A program made the translations under genes and the position numbers. A DNA stretch of 64,000 bases, from positions 85,188,120 through 85,252,119 of the forward strand of contig NC_133535.1 in NCBI RefSeq assembly GCF_048544455.1, written 5' to 3'. How positions within the stretch are numbered: position 1 is the stretch's first letter; every line of letters begins with the position of its first letter. The notes beneath the pieces were generated by a model. The model saw only the letters and a list, made by a program, of their open reading frames with translations, did not search any database and was not told the DNA's origin. Origin of the DNA: Silene latifolia (taxonomy: Eukaryota; Streptophyta; Magnoliopsida; Caryophyllales; Caryophyllaceae). Positions 22,244 to 35,572 of this stretch are shown piece after piece.

Positions 22244-22841
22244 CTCTCTTTGGTTTGCAATTTCCGACTCACAACCATTATATTGACACTAACGACTAAT
22301 TTCCGACTCACAACCATTATATTGACACTAACGACTAATCTACTAACAATCATTTATAATCACATTCTAACATGTAATACCCATTCATCAAAACACAATA
22401 TGCATATGAATACTTACATCCAATTTTCACACGATAGATGCACCACATCATAAATAACGATATCATGCAAAGCCTATCGACTTGTTATAGTAAACACGTA
22501 ATCACGCCACATATCATCATGCATCGAATGAACCCATATATAAGGCAAGGAACTAAACTATGATCGCAACTGCATTTAATCAAGCACATTTTATTTCGGT
22601 TAATAAATCATGCAAGATGTTAAATAAAATTCGTATCACGCATATAATCATGCAACATGTCACTTCGCGTTTCCCGACTCATAACCACCCACGTAGTGAC
22701 CAACCGAAATAATAGGATCTATTTTTGAAATGAAGAATCCTTCTCACCCAAAACCGACCTCCTATTGTACTCATGTCGGGTTCATTTTATTAGACACTCC
22801 TAAATTCATTTTGGTTCATTGGTTTAGGTTCCAAAATCGTC

Positions 22842-22853
22842 GCTCTGATACCA
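22842..22853 (-). other. Primer binding site of L (initiator tRNA-Met)
   Basis: On the minus strand TGGTATCAGAGC, matching the 3' end of plant initiator tRNA-Met, three bases after the LTR end TGTTACA. Typical of chromoviruses. Confidence 0.85.
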
Positions 22854-22856
22854 CTT

Positions 22857-23146
22857 TGTAACACCCCGATTATCCGGCCAAGATAATTGGAGCATTACCG
22901 TCTCGGTTTCCCGAGGCAGTGAAATCGGAATTACAATAAAGAAACTTTATTAAATAAATAACAAGTTTAGCTATTATAAACGTAAACTAATGAATAAATA
23001 AAATACAACTCGTGACATCTGTAATCTTCTAGCCAACTAGACTCGTCTCGTGATATCATCAAGCTCGTCGCGTCTCCCGCGTACTATCCAAACAACCCGA
23101 ACATAATCTGCTCCCCATATGACCAAATGATATCATATGGATCGAC
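22857..23146 (-). repeat. L 5' LTR, piece 1 (3' end)
   Basis: The LTR ends (minus strand) GGGGTGTTACA at 22857 and carries the CCTCGGGAAACCGAGACGG block seen in the LTRs at 3057 and 60309. It is interrupted at 23147 by C. Other pieces: 30872-31553, 38466-38483, 39631-40325 and 54317-54816, together about 2.2 kb. Confidence 0.7.
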
Positions 23147-24667
23147 TGATAGGCTTATCGCGTACCTATGCAAAGATAATTACCCTAAACAAGAAGTTAA
23201 TGTAGCAATAGGGGTCGAACACAAGGAAACGAGAATTACGTCGTGAATTGCTATGGGTGGATTTTTATCAAGGTCGATTACGATTTGGTTTGGTTTGGTT
23301 GTTTGATGATTAATAACAATAATGATGTAAATTATATAATAAAAGAGAGTCTAAGGGATTCGGGTCACACATGCAAAGATAAACATATGATCATGATAAA
23401 CATGGTACTAACAACATTGTCAATTGCTTAGGCTTAAAGATACCCATCTTACGATATTAGCATCAACCATAGACCGGGTCTTAGAGAAACTCTCGTCCAT
23501 GACTAGGTCGTCCTACTATACATGCTTAGTCTAATTCAATTCCGTGCCTCTCGACTTATAGAATGAATGAACAAACTTAATCATTTGAATAAGGCCTTAA
23601 ACAAAGATTAAACGTGACGATGCAAACATGTGATAGAAGCAATATGAACAATATTATTATTAACTTATTTTATCATGTTTATATATTAAATTTATGCATG
23701 GCTCTCCTAGCCCTTAGACTAGGAAATTTAGCTACTCATAATAGGATGTAAATTGTAAACTATATTGAGAGAAGTGATAAACATGATAATATGATCTAAA
23801 CAAATTAGGTGATATAACATGTAAAGGAAATTATGCTAATGAAATGAGATTAATAATAAACTAAATAGCAATGTAAAATGTAAACTAGAAATAGAAATAC
23901 CTTAATAGAAATAACTTGTATGGAAGAAACAATAGAACCAAATGCTTGAAATGTAATAATAACCAAATGTTTAAGGACTGCAAGATTAACTAATTTGTAA
24001 ACTAATATAAAAACTATTGAGAGAAATATAATGCTTAAGGCTATGAAGAACTAAAATGAGACGTAAAAATTGGATGCCTAAAACCTAGGAAAACCTCTCC
24101 TATTTATAAGAGAGGAAGAAGAAACGTAAACATTCGAGATGCATGCGGCCCCGATCGGGGTTGGGTGGCCCCGATCGGGGTCATGTGTTTTCGGGTATTT
24201 TCACTTAATTCCTCACTTAATTGCTTGAGGAATCCTAAGTGCGTGATTAATGACCCTTAATGCACTCGGGTAAATGCTCCTTCTATCATCTTTAGAGCTC
24301 CCAAAAAGCATCCTAAGCATGTTGGAATCTTATGCTTTCCACCTTGACTTGGACTTGAACTTTGGGCTTTGACTTTGATTGTTGGCAACATTTGCATTAC
24401 TCATATTAATCCATCAATTTCTCCATGCAAAACCTAATCCAGTGCTCCATGCTTAGTCCAACACTTGGTCTTGATTAGCTTAGTGAACTTGGTGTATAAA
24501 ATGATAGGAAAAAGCCTCTAAATGCTTAGATTCCTACAAAACCGTAACAAACACAACATTACACCTAGAACACAAGATTAACTCAAATATATACTAATTA
24601 AAGTACGACGAACAATAGAAACCGAGCTAAAATGAGGGGTAAAATTATGTAACTTATGCACTTATCA
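23147..24667 (-). repeat. 3' LTR of C
   Basis: 1521 bp, TGATAGG...TTATCA ends. It keeps a 203-bp stretch (about 23168-23370) that is missing from the 5' LTR. TATA box at 24111-24119 (minus strand). Confidence 0.9.
24111..24180 (-). promoter_or_regulatory. C LTR promoter: two CCCCGATCGGGG palindromes plus TATA box
   Basis: Two perfect 12-bp palindromes (24147-24180) lie 28 bp upstream, on the minus strand, of TTATAAATA. The 5' LTR repeats this at 30301-30380. Further copies at 26292-26305 and 26376-26392 lie in the C interior. Confidence 0.6.
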
Positions 24668-24706
24668 AACTCCTCCAAGCTAAACCCTTGCTTGTCCTCA
24701 AGCAAG
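24668..24706 (-). promoter_or_regulatory. Hairpin and polypurine tract before the C 3' LTR
   Basis: On the minus strand CTTGCTTG-AGGA-CAAGCAAG, a perfect 8-bp stem, is followed by GGTTTAGCTTGGAGGAGTT and the LTR. Confidence 0.75.
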
Positions 24707-26618
24707 AAACCATATCCCATCAAATGCAATATCCTAACAAGCTAAGCATAATGATTTTGAAATCCGAAACAACATGGGCAAGGAATAAAGCAAAACATGG
24801 TTGAGATTTACATGACGGCGTAGCATAGAAAACTTTGAATGAACCTTTAAGCTCTTGCATGATCCTTTGACTTATGGACTCTCACGGGGCACTCAAACTC
24901 TTTTTATGTGAAAGGACAATTTTGTGAATAAACACTCAACTATCCTCGACTTATAATAATGTGCCCGCAATCTAATATGGTAATCAATCAAAACTAGTAA
25001 GCCAAAACAATCAAATGTAAGCATGATAAAGAAGCCAAATGGGTAGGAAAAAGGCAATATGTAATGGGTAAGAAGGGGGAACAAATGAATTATGGATTAT
25101 GGAGCTAATGTCGAGCTAGCAACAACCAAATGTAAGGATGCTCAATCCCAATTCTAACCCAATTTTGCAATTCAAATCATAAAAAAAACTCTCCAAAATA
25201 TGTAAATAATGCATGAGAGTTTCTTACATCAACTTCTTCTTCTCTTTTTCTTTTCAATTCATACTTTTTTTTTTTCATTTCACTTTCATGCTTTTTTCCT
25301 CATTCATTCATTTTTCTCATCTTTTTTTCATTTTTTTTTCATTTTCCTCTTTTTTATCTCTTGAGCATTAAGACCAAGCTCACATGATTTTCATAACTTT
25401 GAAATAAATCCCAGTTAAGCACCCAAACAAGACCAAAAACAGCTACTAGCTCAACAAGGTAGGCAAGTTATAATGTAGCTATGGAAAATTGTTTGTGAAG
25501 GGGTCAAGAAGGCAAATATATCATGTGAATGGCTCCAAAATGCTATAACAAATGAATGCATGCTTACCAAGAGATGACATGAGAATCATACTTGTGCGTT
25601 TTGATGAAACACACATTATAAGGAGACACCTACACTCACCTAAGAGAGACCGGATATGGATGCATCGGTCAAAAGAGGCTCTACCTTACCAATTTATAGC
25701 TTGCCACAAGTCAAGATCAAGCCTATTCGGTTCATTCTTCATCTCCCACCTACTATGTCAAGACATCCCCATGTAGCTAATATCCCATCATTAAAGAATA
25801 AATCATTAGCAACAAGCTATTGTTAGGATAAGCAAAGAGGAAAGTAGGCTACAAGCAAGCACAAAGCAAAAATTTCTCTCAAAAATTTCAAATTTTCTAC
25901 ACTACATGCAAACTATTCTATATGCAAATGCAATATCTCCCCCCAAGCTAAACATCACATTGTCCTCAATGTGCCAACTATCCAAATCACCCAATCAAAC
26001 CATAAAAATGGCTCAAAGCACTAAATAGGAAGGACTAGAGGTTATGTTTAATGGGATGCAAAATCTAGACTAAAATGCAAAGCAATTAAAAACTTACTCG
26101 ACTTGCTAATCTCCCCCAAGCTAGCATGAATTCGGGGGGATGTAGATGTTTCTTTGTGATTAAGGTGAAGAATTATAGAAAAATGGAAGAGAAAGGAAGA
26201 GAAAATACCATCGGGTGTGAAAATGATCGAAAGAATTCGATCCCCTTTTTTTTACCCGTATAAAGAGAAGGCCAGAAAGTCACAGGACCACGACCCCGAT
26301 CGGGGTTGACCTCCTCTTCGGCTTTTTGACTTTTTCTGCGTTTGTTTTAATTCCTTCTCGTTTCTCGAAAACCACGTCCCCGAACGGGGTTGTGGCATTG
26401 GGAAGCGTGCCATATTTTCTTCCAATTCTTCTTCCTTCATTTTCACCTAAAAATCACAAAAAGAAACATCATCAAGTCGAACATTTTATTACTAATCTAC
26501 AAAAAACAATAAATTGCAGAAAATTAAAAACAAGAAGAAATAAAAGCAATAAAAAGCTTGGGTTGCCTCCCAAGAAGCGCTGGTTTAACGTCCCGCACGA
26601 CGTAAGAAGCTATTTGAT
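24707..26618 (-). other. C: 3' non-coding region with second hairpin
   Basis: No coding potential. On the minus strand CACATTG-AGGA-CAATGTG (25956-25973, perfect 7-bp stem) is followed by a TTTAGCTTGGGGGGAGA run. The stretch 24668-25980 is closely similar, on the opposite strand, to 58170-59553 of D. Confidence 0.7.
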
Positions 26619-29413
26619 TCAAGTTGTGTTCTTGAGCTTGCCACCAACCAAGCCCCATGTCATAGCTCTTTTAGCATTCCGCAACCATTTGAAATTTTTC
26701 AAATAAAATTTCTTTTTCCTCTTGGCACTCCTAGCATTAGTGCCCTTAGCATCGTCACCTATAAAGCAAACAACACCCAGATTGTCCTCTAACGGATCCA
26801 TTAGTAAAGATTCAAGCGTAGTAGAGGCATAAGAAGAGTCCACAGTGCTAAATAAATAACAAGACTCTTGTAATATTGGGCTTCTAATGGTGTTGTTTTT
26901 CTAAAGGAAACCCGGTCATCACCCACTTCCAACGTCAATCTCCCATTTTTCACATCAATTAACGCACCCGCGGTGCGTAAAAATGGCCTACCCAATATAA
27001 TTGGGGTTTATGATTCCTCGGCCATATCAAGTATGAGGAAGTCAACGGGTATGAAAAACTTACCAACTTTGACGGGAATATCTTCTAAGACACCTAGAGG
27101 CCGCTTTAAAGAACGGTCCGCCATTTGCAATGTAATACTTGTGCATTTTAAAGCACCCATGTTAAGTTTTTCACAAAGGGAATAGGGCATGACACTTACA
27201 CTAGCACCTAAGTCACAAAGGGCCTTATCAATGGTATATTTGCCTATAGTGCAAGGAATAGAATAACTACTGGGGTCCTTAAGTTTCGGGGGAGACTTGT
27301 TTTGTAAGAGTGCACTACACTCTTCGGTGAAAGCAATGGTCTCAAACTCATTGAAGGATCGCTTCTGTGAGAGGATTTCCTTCATAAACTTTGCGTAAGA
27401 AGGGACTTGGGTAATCAATTCCATAAACGGGATGGTGACTTGTAAATTTTTACAAACTTCTAAAAATTTAGCAAACTTACCTTCCTCCTTGTGCTTTGCT
27501 AGACGATGGGAAAATGGTACTTGAACAACTTCCTTGGGAGGAGCATCCTCCACATCTTTCACTATCTCTTTCTCATTCTCCTTGGGAGCATCCACTTTCC
27601 TTGAAACGGCATCACTCTCCTTAGCATTAGGAGAGATTTCTTCAACAACCACCTCATCACTTTCTTTTGGCATAGGAGACCCAACATCTTTGGCATCAAG
27701 CTTGCTTTTCCTCTTAAGCATCAACAATCGATGAGGAAATGGCACACGATCTTTAACAATAGGCTCTTCACTAGCCTTCTTTTTGTCATTTCCCCCAAGC
27801 TTAGCCTTTTTAACAACCACCTCATCATCCAAAGTTATGGATGGCCCATCATAGCTTGAACCACTTCTCAAGGAAATAGAATTAACGGTTTCATGTGGTT
27901 GCTCACCTTGGGGAGGTAGTTGACCATTCTTCCTTTGAGAGCTAGAAGCGGCTAATTAAGCCACTTGTTGTTCCAACATCTTGACCGCGGCACTGTGAGC
28001 TTGATCATTTTTTTGAATTTGAGCCAACAATTCCCTTTGCATTTGGATGATCATGCCCTCGAGCTTACCCACTCCTTGATTGTTTTGTTGGCCATTTTGT
28101 GGTGGATTTTGTTGGCAATTGTTTTGTGGGGGCCTTTGTTGATTTTGATAACCCGGCGGAGGGATATACTTTTGTTGTTGAGGAACATAGGCATTTTGTT
28201 GTGGTGGGGGTTGAGGGTTAAGCACATTTTTGCTTGTGTAAGACAAGTTCGGATGAAATTTTGAATTCGGGTTATATGTGTTGGAAAATGTACCCGGTGG
28301 ATATGAACTTTGTCTAAAAGTTTGAAAAGCATTTACCTCTTCAATAGAAGCTCGACAATGAGCGGCATAATGACCCGCACCTCCACATCCATCACAAACG
28401 ATGATTTGGCTCGTTGAAGACACAACATTGAGTTGTTGAAGGGAATCTTTAGCATCCCTTTCCGCCAATTGTTGTTGGAGCAAAGCAATTTGAGCTAGCA
28501 AAACAGAGTTGTTAGAGGATTCTTCTTTACCTTTGGATGGTACAACTCGGGAATTGACATATTGGGCATCATGGACCGCCATAGATTCGATCGTAGCATG
28601 AGCAAGGTCGGTGTCAATTTGATCAAACCGCCCATTATTGGCGGAATCAAGAATCCTTCGCGACTCGGCACAACATCCATTGTAGAATGTTATTGCTAGA
28701 AACCAATCATCTAGCCCATGATGTGGGCATTGCCTTTGAAGCTCTTTGTACCTCTCCCAAGCCTCATATAAGCTCTCAAGAGCTTGTTGACGGAATCCGG
28801 TGATTTGGCTCCTCAAAGTTTGAGTTTTCTCCGGTGGAAAAAACTTTTGATAAAAAGCAAGAGCTAATGTCTCCCAATTGGTGATTCCCAAGGTGGTGCG
28901 GTCAAGGCTATTGATCCAAAGCTTGGCCTTGTCCTTTAAAGAGAAAGGGAAGAGCATTTCCCTTATTTGGGCTTGGGTGACGCCCGTTTGACGGATCATG
29001 GAGCAATAGTCACAAAAGTTTTGCACATGCAAATTGGGATCCTCCAAAGGACTTCCCCCAAATTGCTTCCTCTCCACAAGGCTAATGAAAGCCGGCTTGA
29101 TCTCGAATTCCGGCGCGGTGATTTTAGTGGTTGTGATTCCGGCCGGAAGCATGGCCGCGGTGGGCTTTGACTGATCGGAAAGTTTCACCATCTTTTTGGT
29201 AGTAGATGGTGGTGGTGGTGGAGTTGATGAACAAGAAACCTCCTCCTCTTCAAGAACCTCTAGATCGTCTAAGTAAGACTTTCTAGCACTTTCAACTTGT
29301 ATGGGAGAAGTGGCTTCTTTCACTTCCTTCCAAAATCGTCGTCTTCTCCTAAAGGTTTTCTCGGGCTCGGAATCCGGTGAAAGCAATTCTCCACTACGAG
29401 AGGACCTGGGCAT
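26619..29413 (-). pseudogene. Gag-protease of C, interrupted
   Basis: Starts at MPRSSRSGELLSPDSEPEKT (29413), aligned with A and B. It contains a Gag domain (CDYCSMIRQTGVTQAQIRE, LALAFYQKFFPPEKTQTL), a zinc knuckle CDGCGGAGHYAAHC (CX2CX4HX4C), a Pro/Gln/Asn-rich linker and a protease with CDLGASVSVMPYS and [12 protein letters not shown]. It is broken by two in-frame TAA codons, at 27958-27956 (where A has Gln) and 27010-27008 (within the protease, just before the IILGRPF block), and probably by a frameshift near 26860, after which frame 26843-26619 continues. Apart from these the frame is open, so decay is recent. No reverse transcriptase follows. Confidence 0.85.
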
Positions 29414-29524
29414 AAGACAACAGTTTCTAGGAAAATGATAAGTAACGGTCTCAAGGAACAAGTGTTCTCCAAGACAAAGGAAAACAAGATAAAAATCGAC
29501 AATTCAAAAAGCAATAAAACCGTT

Positions 29525-29542
29525 TCTCCGGCAACGACGCCA
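29525..29542 (-). other. Primer binding site of C (tRNA-Asp-like)
   Basis: On the minus strand TGGCGTCGTTGCCGGAGA, two mismatches from the tRNA-Asp site of A and B, five bases after the 5' LTR. Confidence 0.75.
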
Positions 29543-29547
29543 AAATT

Positions 29548-30866
29548 TGATAGGCTTATCGCGTGTACTATGCAAAGATAAACATATGATCATGATAAAC
29601 ATGGTACTAACAACATTGTCAATTGCTTAGGCTTAAAGATACCCATCTTACGATATTAGCATCAACCATAGACCGGGTCCTAGAGAAACTCTCGTCCATG
29701 ACTAGGTCGTCCTACTATACATGCTTAGTCTAATTCAATTCCGTGCCTCTCGACTTATAGAATGAATGAACAAACTTAATCATTTGAATAAGGCCTTAAA
29801 CAAAGATTAAACGTGACGATGCAAACATGTGATAGAAGCAATATGAACAATATTATTATTAACTTATTTTATCATGTTTATATATTAAATTTATGCATGG
29901 CTCCCCTAGCCCTTAGACTAGGAAATTTAGCTACTCATAATAGGATGTAAATTGTAAACTATATTGAGAGAAGTGATAAACATGATAATATGATCTAAAC
30001 AAATTAGGTGATATAACATGTAAAGGAAATTATGCTAATGAAATGAGATTAATAATAAACTAAATAGCAATGTAAAATGTAAACTAGAAATAGAAATACC
30101 TTAATAGAAATAACTTGTATGGAAAAAACAAATAGAACCAAATGCTTGAAATGTAATAATAACCAAATGTTTAAGGACTACAAGATTAACTAATTTGTAA
30201 ACTAATATAAAAACTATTGAGAGAAATATAATGCTTAAGGCTATGAAGAACTAAAATGAGACGTAAAAATTGGATGCCTAAAGCCTAGGAATACCTCTCC
30301 TATTTATAAGAGAGGAAGAAGAAACGTAAACATTCGAGATGCATGCGGCCCCGATCGGGGTTGGGTGGCCCCGATCGGGGTCGTGTGTTTCCGGGTATTT
30401 TCGCTTAATTCCTCACTTAATTGCTTGAGGAATCCTAAGTGCGTGATTAATGACCCTTAATGCACCCTGGTAAATGCTCCTTCTATCATCTTTAGAGCTC
30501 CCAAAAAGCATCCTAAGCATTTGGAATCTTATGCTTTCCACCTTGACTTGGACTTGAACATTGGGCTTTGACTTTGATTGTTGGCAACATTTGCATTACT
30601 CATATTAATCCATCAATTTCTCCATGCAAAACCCTATCCAATGCTCCATGCTTAGTCCAACACTTGGTCTTGATTAGCTTAGTGAACTTGGTGTATAAAA
30701 TGATAGGAAAAAGCCTCTAAATGCTTAGATTCCTACAAAACCGTAACAAACACAACAATACACCTAGAACACAAGATTAGCTCAAATATATACTAATTAA
30801 AGTACGACGAACAATAGAAACCGAGCTAAAATGAGGGGTAAAAGTATGTAAATTATGCACTTATCA
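29548..30866 (-). repeat. 5' LTR of C
   Basis: 1319 bp; mate of 23147-24667 but lacking 203 bp between two copies of ATGCAAAGATAA. Confidence 0.9.
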
Positions 30867-30871
30867 TCGAC

Positions 30872-31553
30872 ACAAGCCACCCCAAAAGAGATAGGTGACA
30901 AACACAGACACACAAACGTCAGTAACGATAAAAGAAACTGTGACATGACTCAAGTGCGCGAGTCAAGAATATGACCATGATACGAATGACATACAATTAT
31001 CCAACCGTCATACCGGTACCGGGACACGCCCAGATGTAACCACAACCACTGGTGCCAGGAACACGTCCACGACACCATACTCACACAGGGTACTCCGAAC
31101 ACGTCGGTGGTACCGAGCTCAAGAGCGACCCGGGTCCCCTGCCAGACGTCGTGTCTCACCCACACGCGTCCCTCCAAGACTCAAGTCATTAATGTGCACA
31201 TTCCTATTGGGGTGGGAAACCCTAATAGGCGACTCAAGCGGAAGACGGTCTCCCAACCTCCTTCCGCCTTCATAGAACAAGTAACCAACCAACACCGCAA
31301 TATCCTCCAATATACATGACAAACACAATAAATACAAGATTCCGTATAACATTCCATTACCGACTCATTAAATGTAATTAATGACAACCAATGCATTTAA
31401 CAAATAGACACATTATAGAAACTGAGTAGGTTAAACCTACCTTTTCGCAAGCTCCATAAGCAAACCCGAATAATAATAATCTTCCACAAAAACCGTCACC
31501 TAAATTAATTAATTTAATTAATTACTAACTAATCTAATCTAATTAAATACGAA
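30872..31553 (-). repeat. L 5' LTR, piece 2
   Basis: Continues L beyond C to the insertion point of the Helitron-like element. No gene seen. Contains GTGCACATT, also present in the LTRs at 3057 and 60309. Confidence 0.5.
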
Positions 31554-31752
31554 CTAGTTTTTGTACCCGTGAAAATCACGGGTGCATTTGAGATTAATTG
31601 TTTAAGTTTATGCATAAGTGTAACATCATTAAGTAGTATGAAAAATGTTGACATTTTTGTAGCCTTGTGTTAGTTAACACAACACACAAAGATATTTCAC
31701 TTAAATTATAATTCATGTAGCTTGGTGAGAACCATAACAACATTTTAATAAC

Positions 31753-31795
<43 letters not shown>

Positions 31796-32099
31796 GTAAG
31801 ATCTAATGAGTCCTCCTCTCAAATTGAGTCCATAAGTCCCTCTAAGGGCTATTGGATGGACTCAATGAATGGTTGAGATGCATTTGATTAAGGGCTATTA
31901 AAAAGAAAAGGAAAAAAATGTGGATGGTTGGATTGAGATGGGTGGTTGAGATTGAAAATTACCAAAAAAAATTACCACTAATCAAATTTCTATACATTAA
32001 TTAATTTTTCTTTCTCTCTCTAGCCCCTAATTAATCAGTTTTGAGTTTAAGATTTCAGAAGTGTAAATGTAATGTTGTATGAGTTTTACAAGTGTAAAT

Positions 32100-32710
32100 G
32101 TGATGTTTTACGAGTGTATGAGTTTTACAAGTGTAAATGTGATGTTTTACGAGTGTAAATGTAACATTTTAAGAGTGTACATTTGATTTTTTGTGACGGA
32201 AATTTTGAATTTATATAATTTTAACATTTTACAAGTGTAAATGTGAAGTTTTACGAGTGTAAATGTAACATTTTTAAGAGTGTAAATTTGATTTTTTGTG
32301 ACGGAAATTTTGAATTTATATAATTTTAACATTTTACAAGTGTAAATGTGAAGTTTTACGAGTGTAAACGTAACATTTTTAAGAGTGTAAATTTGATTTT
32401 TTGTGACGGAAATTTTGAATTTATATAATTTTAACATTTTATAAGTGTAAATGTGAAGTTTTACGAGTGTAAATGTAACATTTTTAAGAGTGTAAATTTG
32501 ATTTTTTGTGACGGAAATTTTGAATTTATATAATTTTAACATTTTACAAGTGTAAATGTGAAGTTTTACGAGTGTAAATGTAACATTTTTAGAGTGTAAA
32601 TTTGATTTTTTGTGACGGAAATTTTGAATTTATATAATTTTAACAATTTACAAGTGTAAATTTGATGTTTTACGAGTGTAAATTTAACATTTTAAGAGTG
32701 TAAATTTGAT
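32100..32710. repeat. 105-bp tandem repeat
   Basis: About five and a half units; the TTAACATTTT landmark falls at 32221, 32326, 32431, 32536 and 32640. Because 105 is divisible by three, a repetitive 131-codon minus-strand frame stays open; I do not regard it as a gene. Confidence 0.9.
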
Positions 32711-33036
32711 GTTTTGCAAGTGTAAATGTAAATATTTTCAGAGTATAAATTTAATTTTTTAGGCAATTTTCTATATCAAATTTGAATTTATATAATCTTA
32801 ACATGTTACCAAGTGTAAATGTGATGTTTTACGAGTGTAAATGTTGTATTTTAAGTGTAAATTTGAAGGTTTAAGAGTGTAACTTTGGTCCTTTGATTGT
32901 GACTTTGGTCCTTTATAAGTGTAACTTTTGTCCTTTACGAGTAAAACTTTAGTCCGACTACCAAAAAACACCACCACCGTCGTCCTCCACCACCAACTCA
33001 TATCCACACAAAATATGAGTACAAATCTATATAATT

Positions 33037-33395
33037 TTAACGAGTGTAAATGTACAGATATACAAGTGTAAATGTAAGGAAATATGAGTGTAAATGTAAA
33101 AAAAAATATGAGAGTAAATGTAAAAAATATGAGTGTAAATGTAAAAAAGAAGTACAAGTGTAAATCTGAAAAATGCGTGTAAATGTAAAGAAATATGAGT
33201 GTAAATGTAAACAAATACAAGTGTAAATGTAAAGAAATGTGAGTGTAAATGTAAAGAAATGTGAGTGTAAATGTAAAGAAATGTGAGTGTAAATGTAAAC
33301 AAATACAAGTGTAAATGTAAAGATATGTGAGTGTAAATGTAAAGAAATGTGAGTGTAAATGTTAAGAAATACGAGTGGAAATTTAAAGAAATACG
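33037..33395. repeat. GAGTGTAAATGTAAAGAAAT short tandem repeats
   Basis: About 16 degenerate units of 20-23 bp, sharing GTGTAAATGT with the 105-bp units. Reading frames here (33027-33467, -) are artefacts. Confidence 0.85.
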
Positions 33396-33829
33396 AGTGT
33401 ATCTTTTTAAAACCAGATCTGAAACAAAACAATATAATAACAAGACGAGATTTGAAATATATAACAATACGATATTTAGGATAAAGGAAATCTCACAAAA
33501 AAAAAAAAAAAAAATTCATAAAATCGTGAAAAGCAAACAAAGGAAACAAAGCACAACACAAATCCCACAAAAGCATTGAACCGTGAAAAGCAAAGCAAAC
33601 AAAAAAATTCTAAAACAAAGTAAACAGCAAACAACAAATCCTAGACAAACAAGGAAAAAGAGACAAAGAAGATCCAAAACACAGAAAAGCAAAACGACTA
33701 GCCTAATTTATGTTAGTAATCCTATCATACTTGGTATATCAAATAGAAAAATCAGAAAAAAAAACATAAGAAATTAGAAAAAAAAAAGAAAAAAAAGAGA
33801 TCTAAATGGTGATTGGTTGTGGAGCCGCG

Positions 33830-34400
33830 ACGGAGAGAGGAAGGAGGGAGCAGGGGCTATGGTGGCGGTGCGGTGGTGTTGGTGAGAGAGGGGGGCAGTC
33901 GTGTTGGCGGTGGTGGTGCGGCATATGCCGTGGTGTGTTGCGGTGGTGGTTTGTGATGGAGATCTGAAAAAGGAGAGGGAGTTTCGGGTTGTGGGCTGGT
34001 TTTCCGTGGAGGGTGGATGGCGGCGTGTGGGTATTGGTGGTAGTGGTGGTGGTTAGTGGTAAATCTGTGGTCTTTTACGATAATACATTTTTATTTTTTT
34101 TGTATTTGGTGGTGGTGGTTGTCATGGGGCCGTTGCTGTGACGGACAAGAGGTGGGAGGCAGATGTGGGAGTCGGGGTGAGTGAAGTAGGTTTTTGTGGG
34201 GGATGTGTGGTGGGCGTGGGGTGGGTGTCGGTGTGGGTGGTGGCGGGCGTTGGGGTGTGGCTCAAATCTGTAGTGGTGAGGGTGGTGGGTCGGTGGTGGT
34301 GAGGATGAGAGGAGGGTGGTGGGTCGGTGGTGGTGCGGTGGTGGGCGTGGGTAGGTGGCGGTGGTCGTGGGGTCGGGTAGGTGAGGAAGAGGGGGAATTT
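33830..34400. repeat. GGT/GGTGG-rich low-complexity tract
   Basis: Strongly G-rich plus strand with repeated GGTGGTGGTG. No gene supported. Confidence 0.7.
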
Positions 34401-34713
34401 TTTTTTTGAATTATTTGGTTTTTGAATTTTGTTGGATTTTTGAGAGGAATTGAGTTTTTTTGGTTTTTAGAGAGATGGGGGGAGGATAATTGTGAGATGA
34501 GAGAGAAGTGAGTGGAAAAAAAAGGGTTTTATAGTGAAATTAGGTCTTGATTAGGGATGGTAGTGAGGGAAAGTGATTAATTAGGATTGATCCCCTAATT
34601 TTAGCACTAATCCTCCCTTTTTCCCTTTCAATCTCATCCCTTCATCTCATCTTTTCAATGGCCCTTATGAGGACTTATGGACTCAATGAAATTGGGTGGA
34701 CTCACTTGATCTC

Positions 34714-34815
<102 letters not shown>

Positions 34816-35572
34816 TTATATATATTAAGATATTATATTATATGGGTAAATAGACATAATACCGAATGGAGGTAATATGGAACTATTTAATTGGACATTG
34901 AGAACTATTATACAAAATTAACTGATTGTATTGATTGAATACATGATAGGCACATTACTCATTTTCATCATTGACCAATATTTTTTTTATTTTAAATTTG
35001 TTTTTCATATATTTTTATCATTAACCGTGTCAATTTCACATAATCCACTTAATTTAGGCCGTCATTTATTTCTTTTGCATTAATTTATTTTTTCTATTGT
35101 CATATACCTTTTTTTTATTGCAATAATAATACGATCAATGTTGTAACCAAAAAATATTATAGTAACGTAATGTAATTATTTTTTTGCGAGATAAGTTTTT
35201 TCTACAATAAAATCCTAAAATTGAAATTTAGAATTTACTTTGATGTTTAGTTATTGATTGAGCCATTTAATTTACTTTGAAGTTTGAAAGACAAATTTTA
35301 ATGTATGTTTGTGGTGCTCTAGTTTGTATTTAATGCTACAAATTGCTTAGACGTTTACTTTTTTTTTTTTTAAATAAGAAACAATATTGTAACATGTTAA
35401 AATTCTTTTAAAAGAGGGAATGGTGTAATGTGGTGGGTTTTTTTTCCCTTTTTCCTTTTTTTTTGTTTCTTCCTAATAAATGACTTGGTGATGTGGAGAT
35501 GAGTTGTCTAAATAGATGAAAATGTTGATGCGGCAATAAAATAGGTGCTTAGTTTGTCTTTTAATTATTATA

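Larger units (their letters stand above)
19845..22856 (-). mobile_element. L: interior, 5' side, non-coding
   Basis: About 3 kb from A to the L 5' LTR. It is AT-rich, with no reading frame resembling gag, protease or polymerase. It contains a palindrome cluster (22051-22243) and ends with the L primer site. With 7412-8805 it makes an interior of about 4.4 kb, fitting a large retrotransposon derivative with no genes. Confidence 0.6.
23147..30866 (-). mobile_element. C: complete gag-only non-autonomous LTR retrotransposon
   Basis: 7720 bp with TCGAC duplications on both sides (23142-23146 and 30867-30871). Minus-strand order: 5' LTR 29548-30866, tRNA-Asp-like primer site 29525-29542, broken gag-protease 29413-26619, 3' non-coding region, hairpin/polypurine tract, 3' LTR 23147-24667. 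No ORF1 and no polymerase. LTRs differ at about 20 positions plus one 203-bp gap. Confidence 0.9.

Noticed and set aside
32147..33467. Repetitive minus-strand ORFs of 131-146 codons
   Set aside because: They stay open only because the tandem units are free of stops; the unit length of 105 is a multiple of three and there is no start context or homology.
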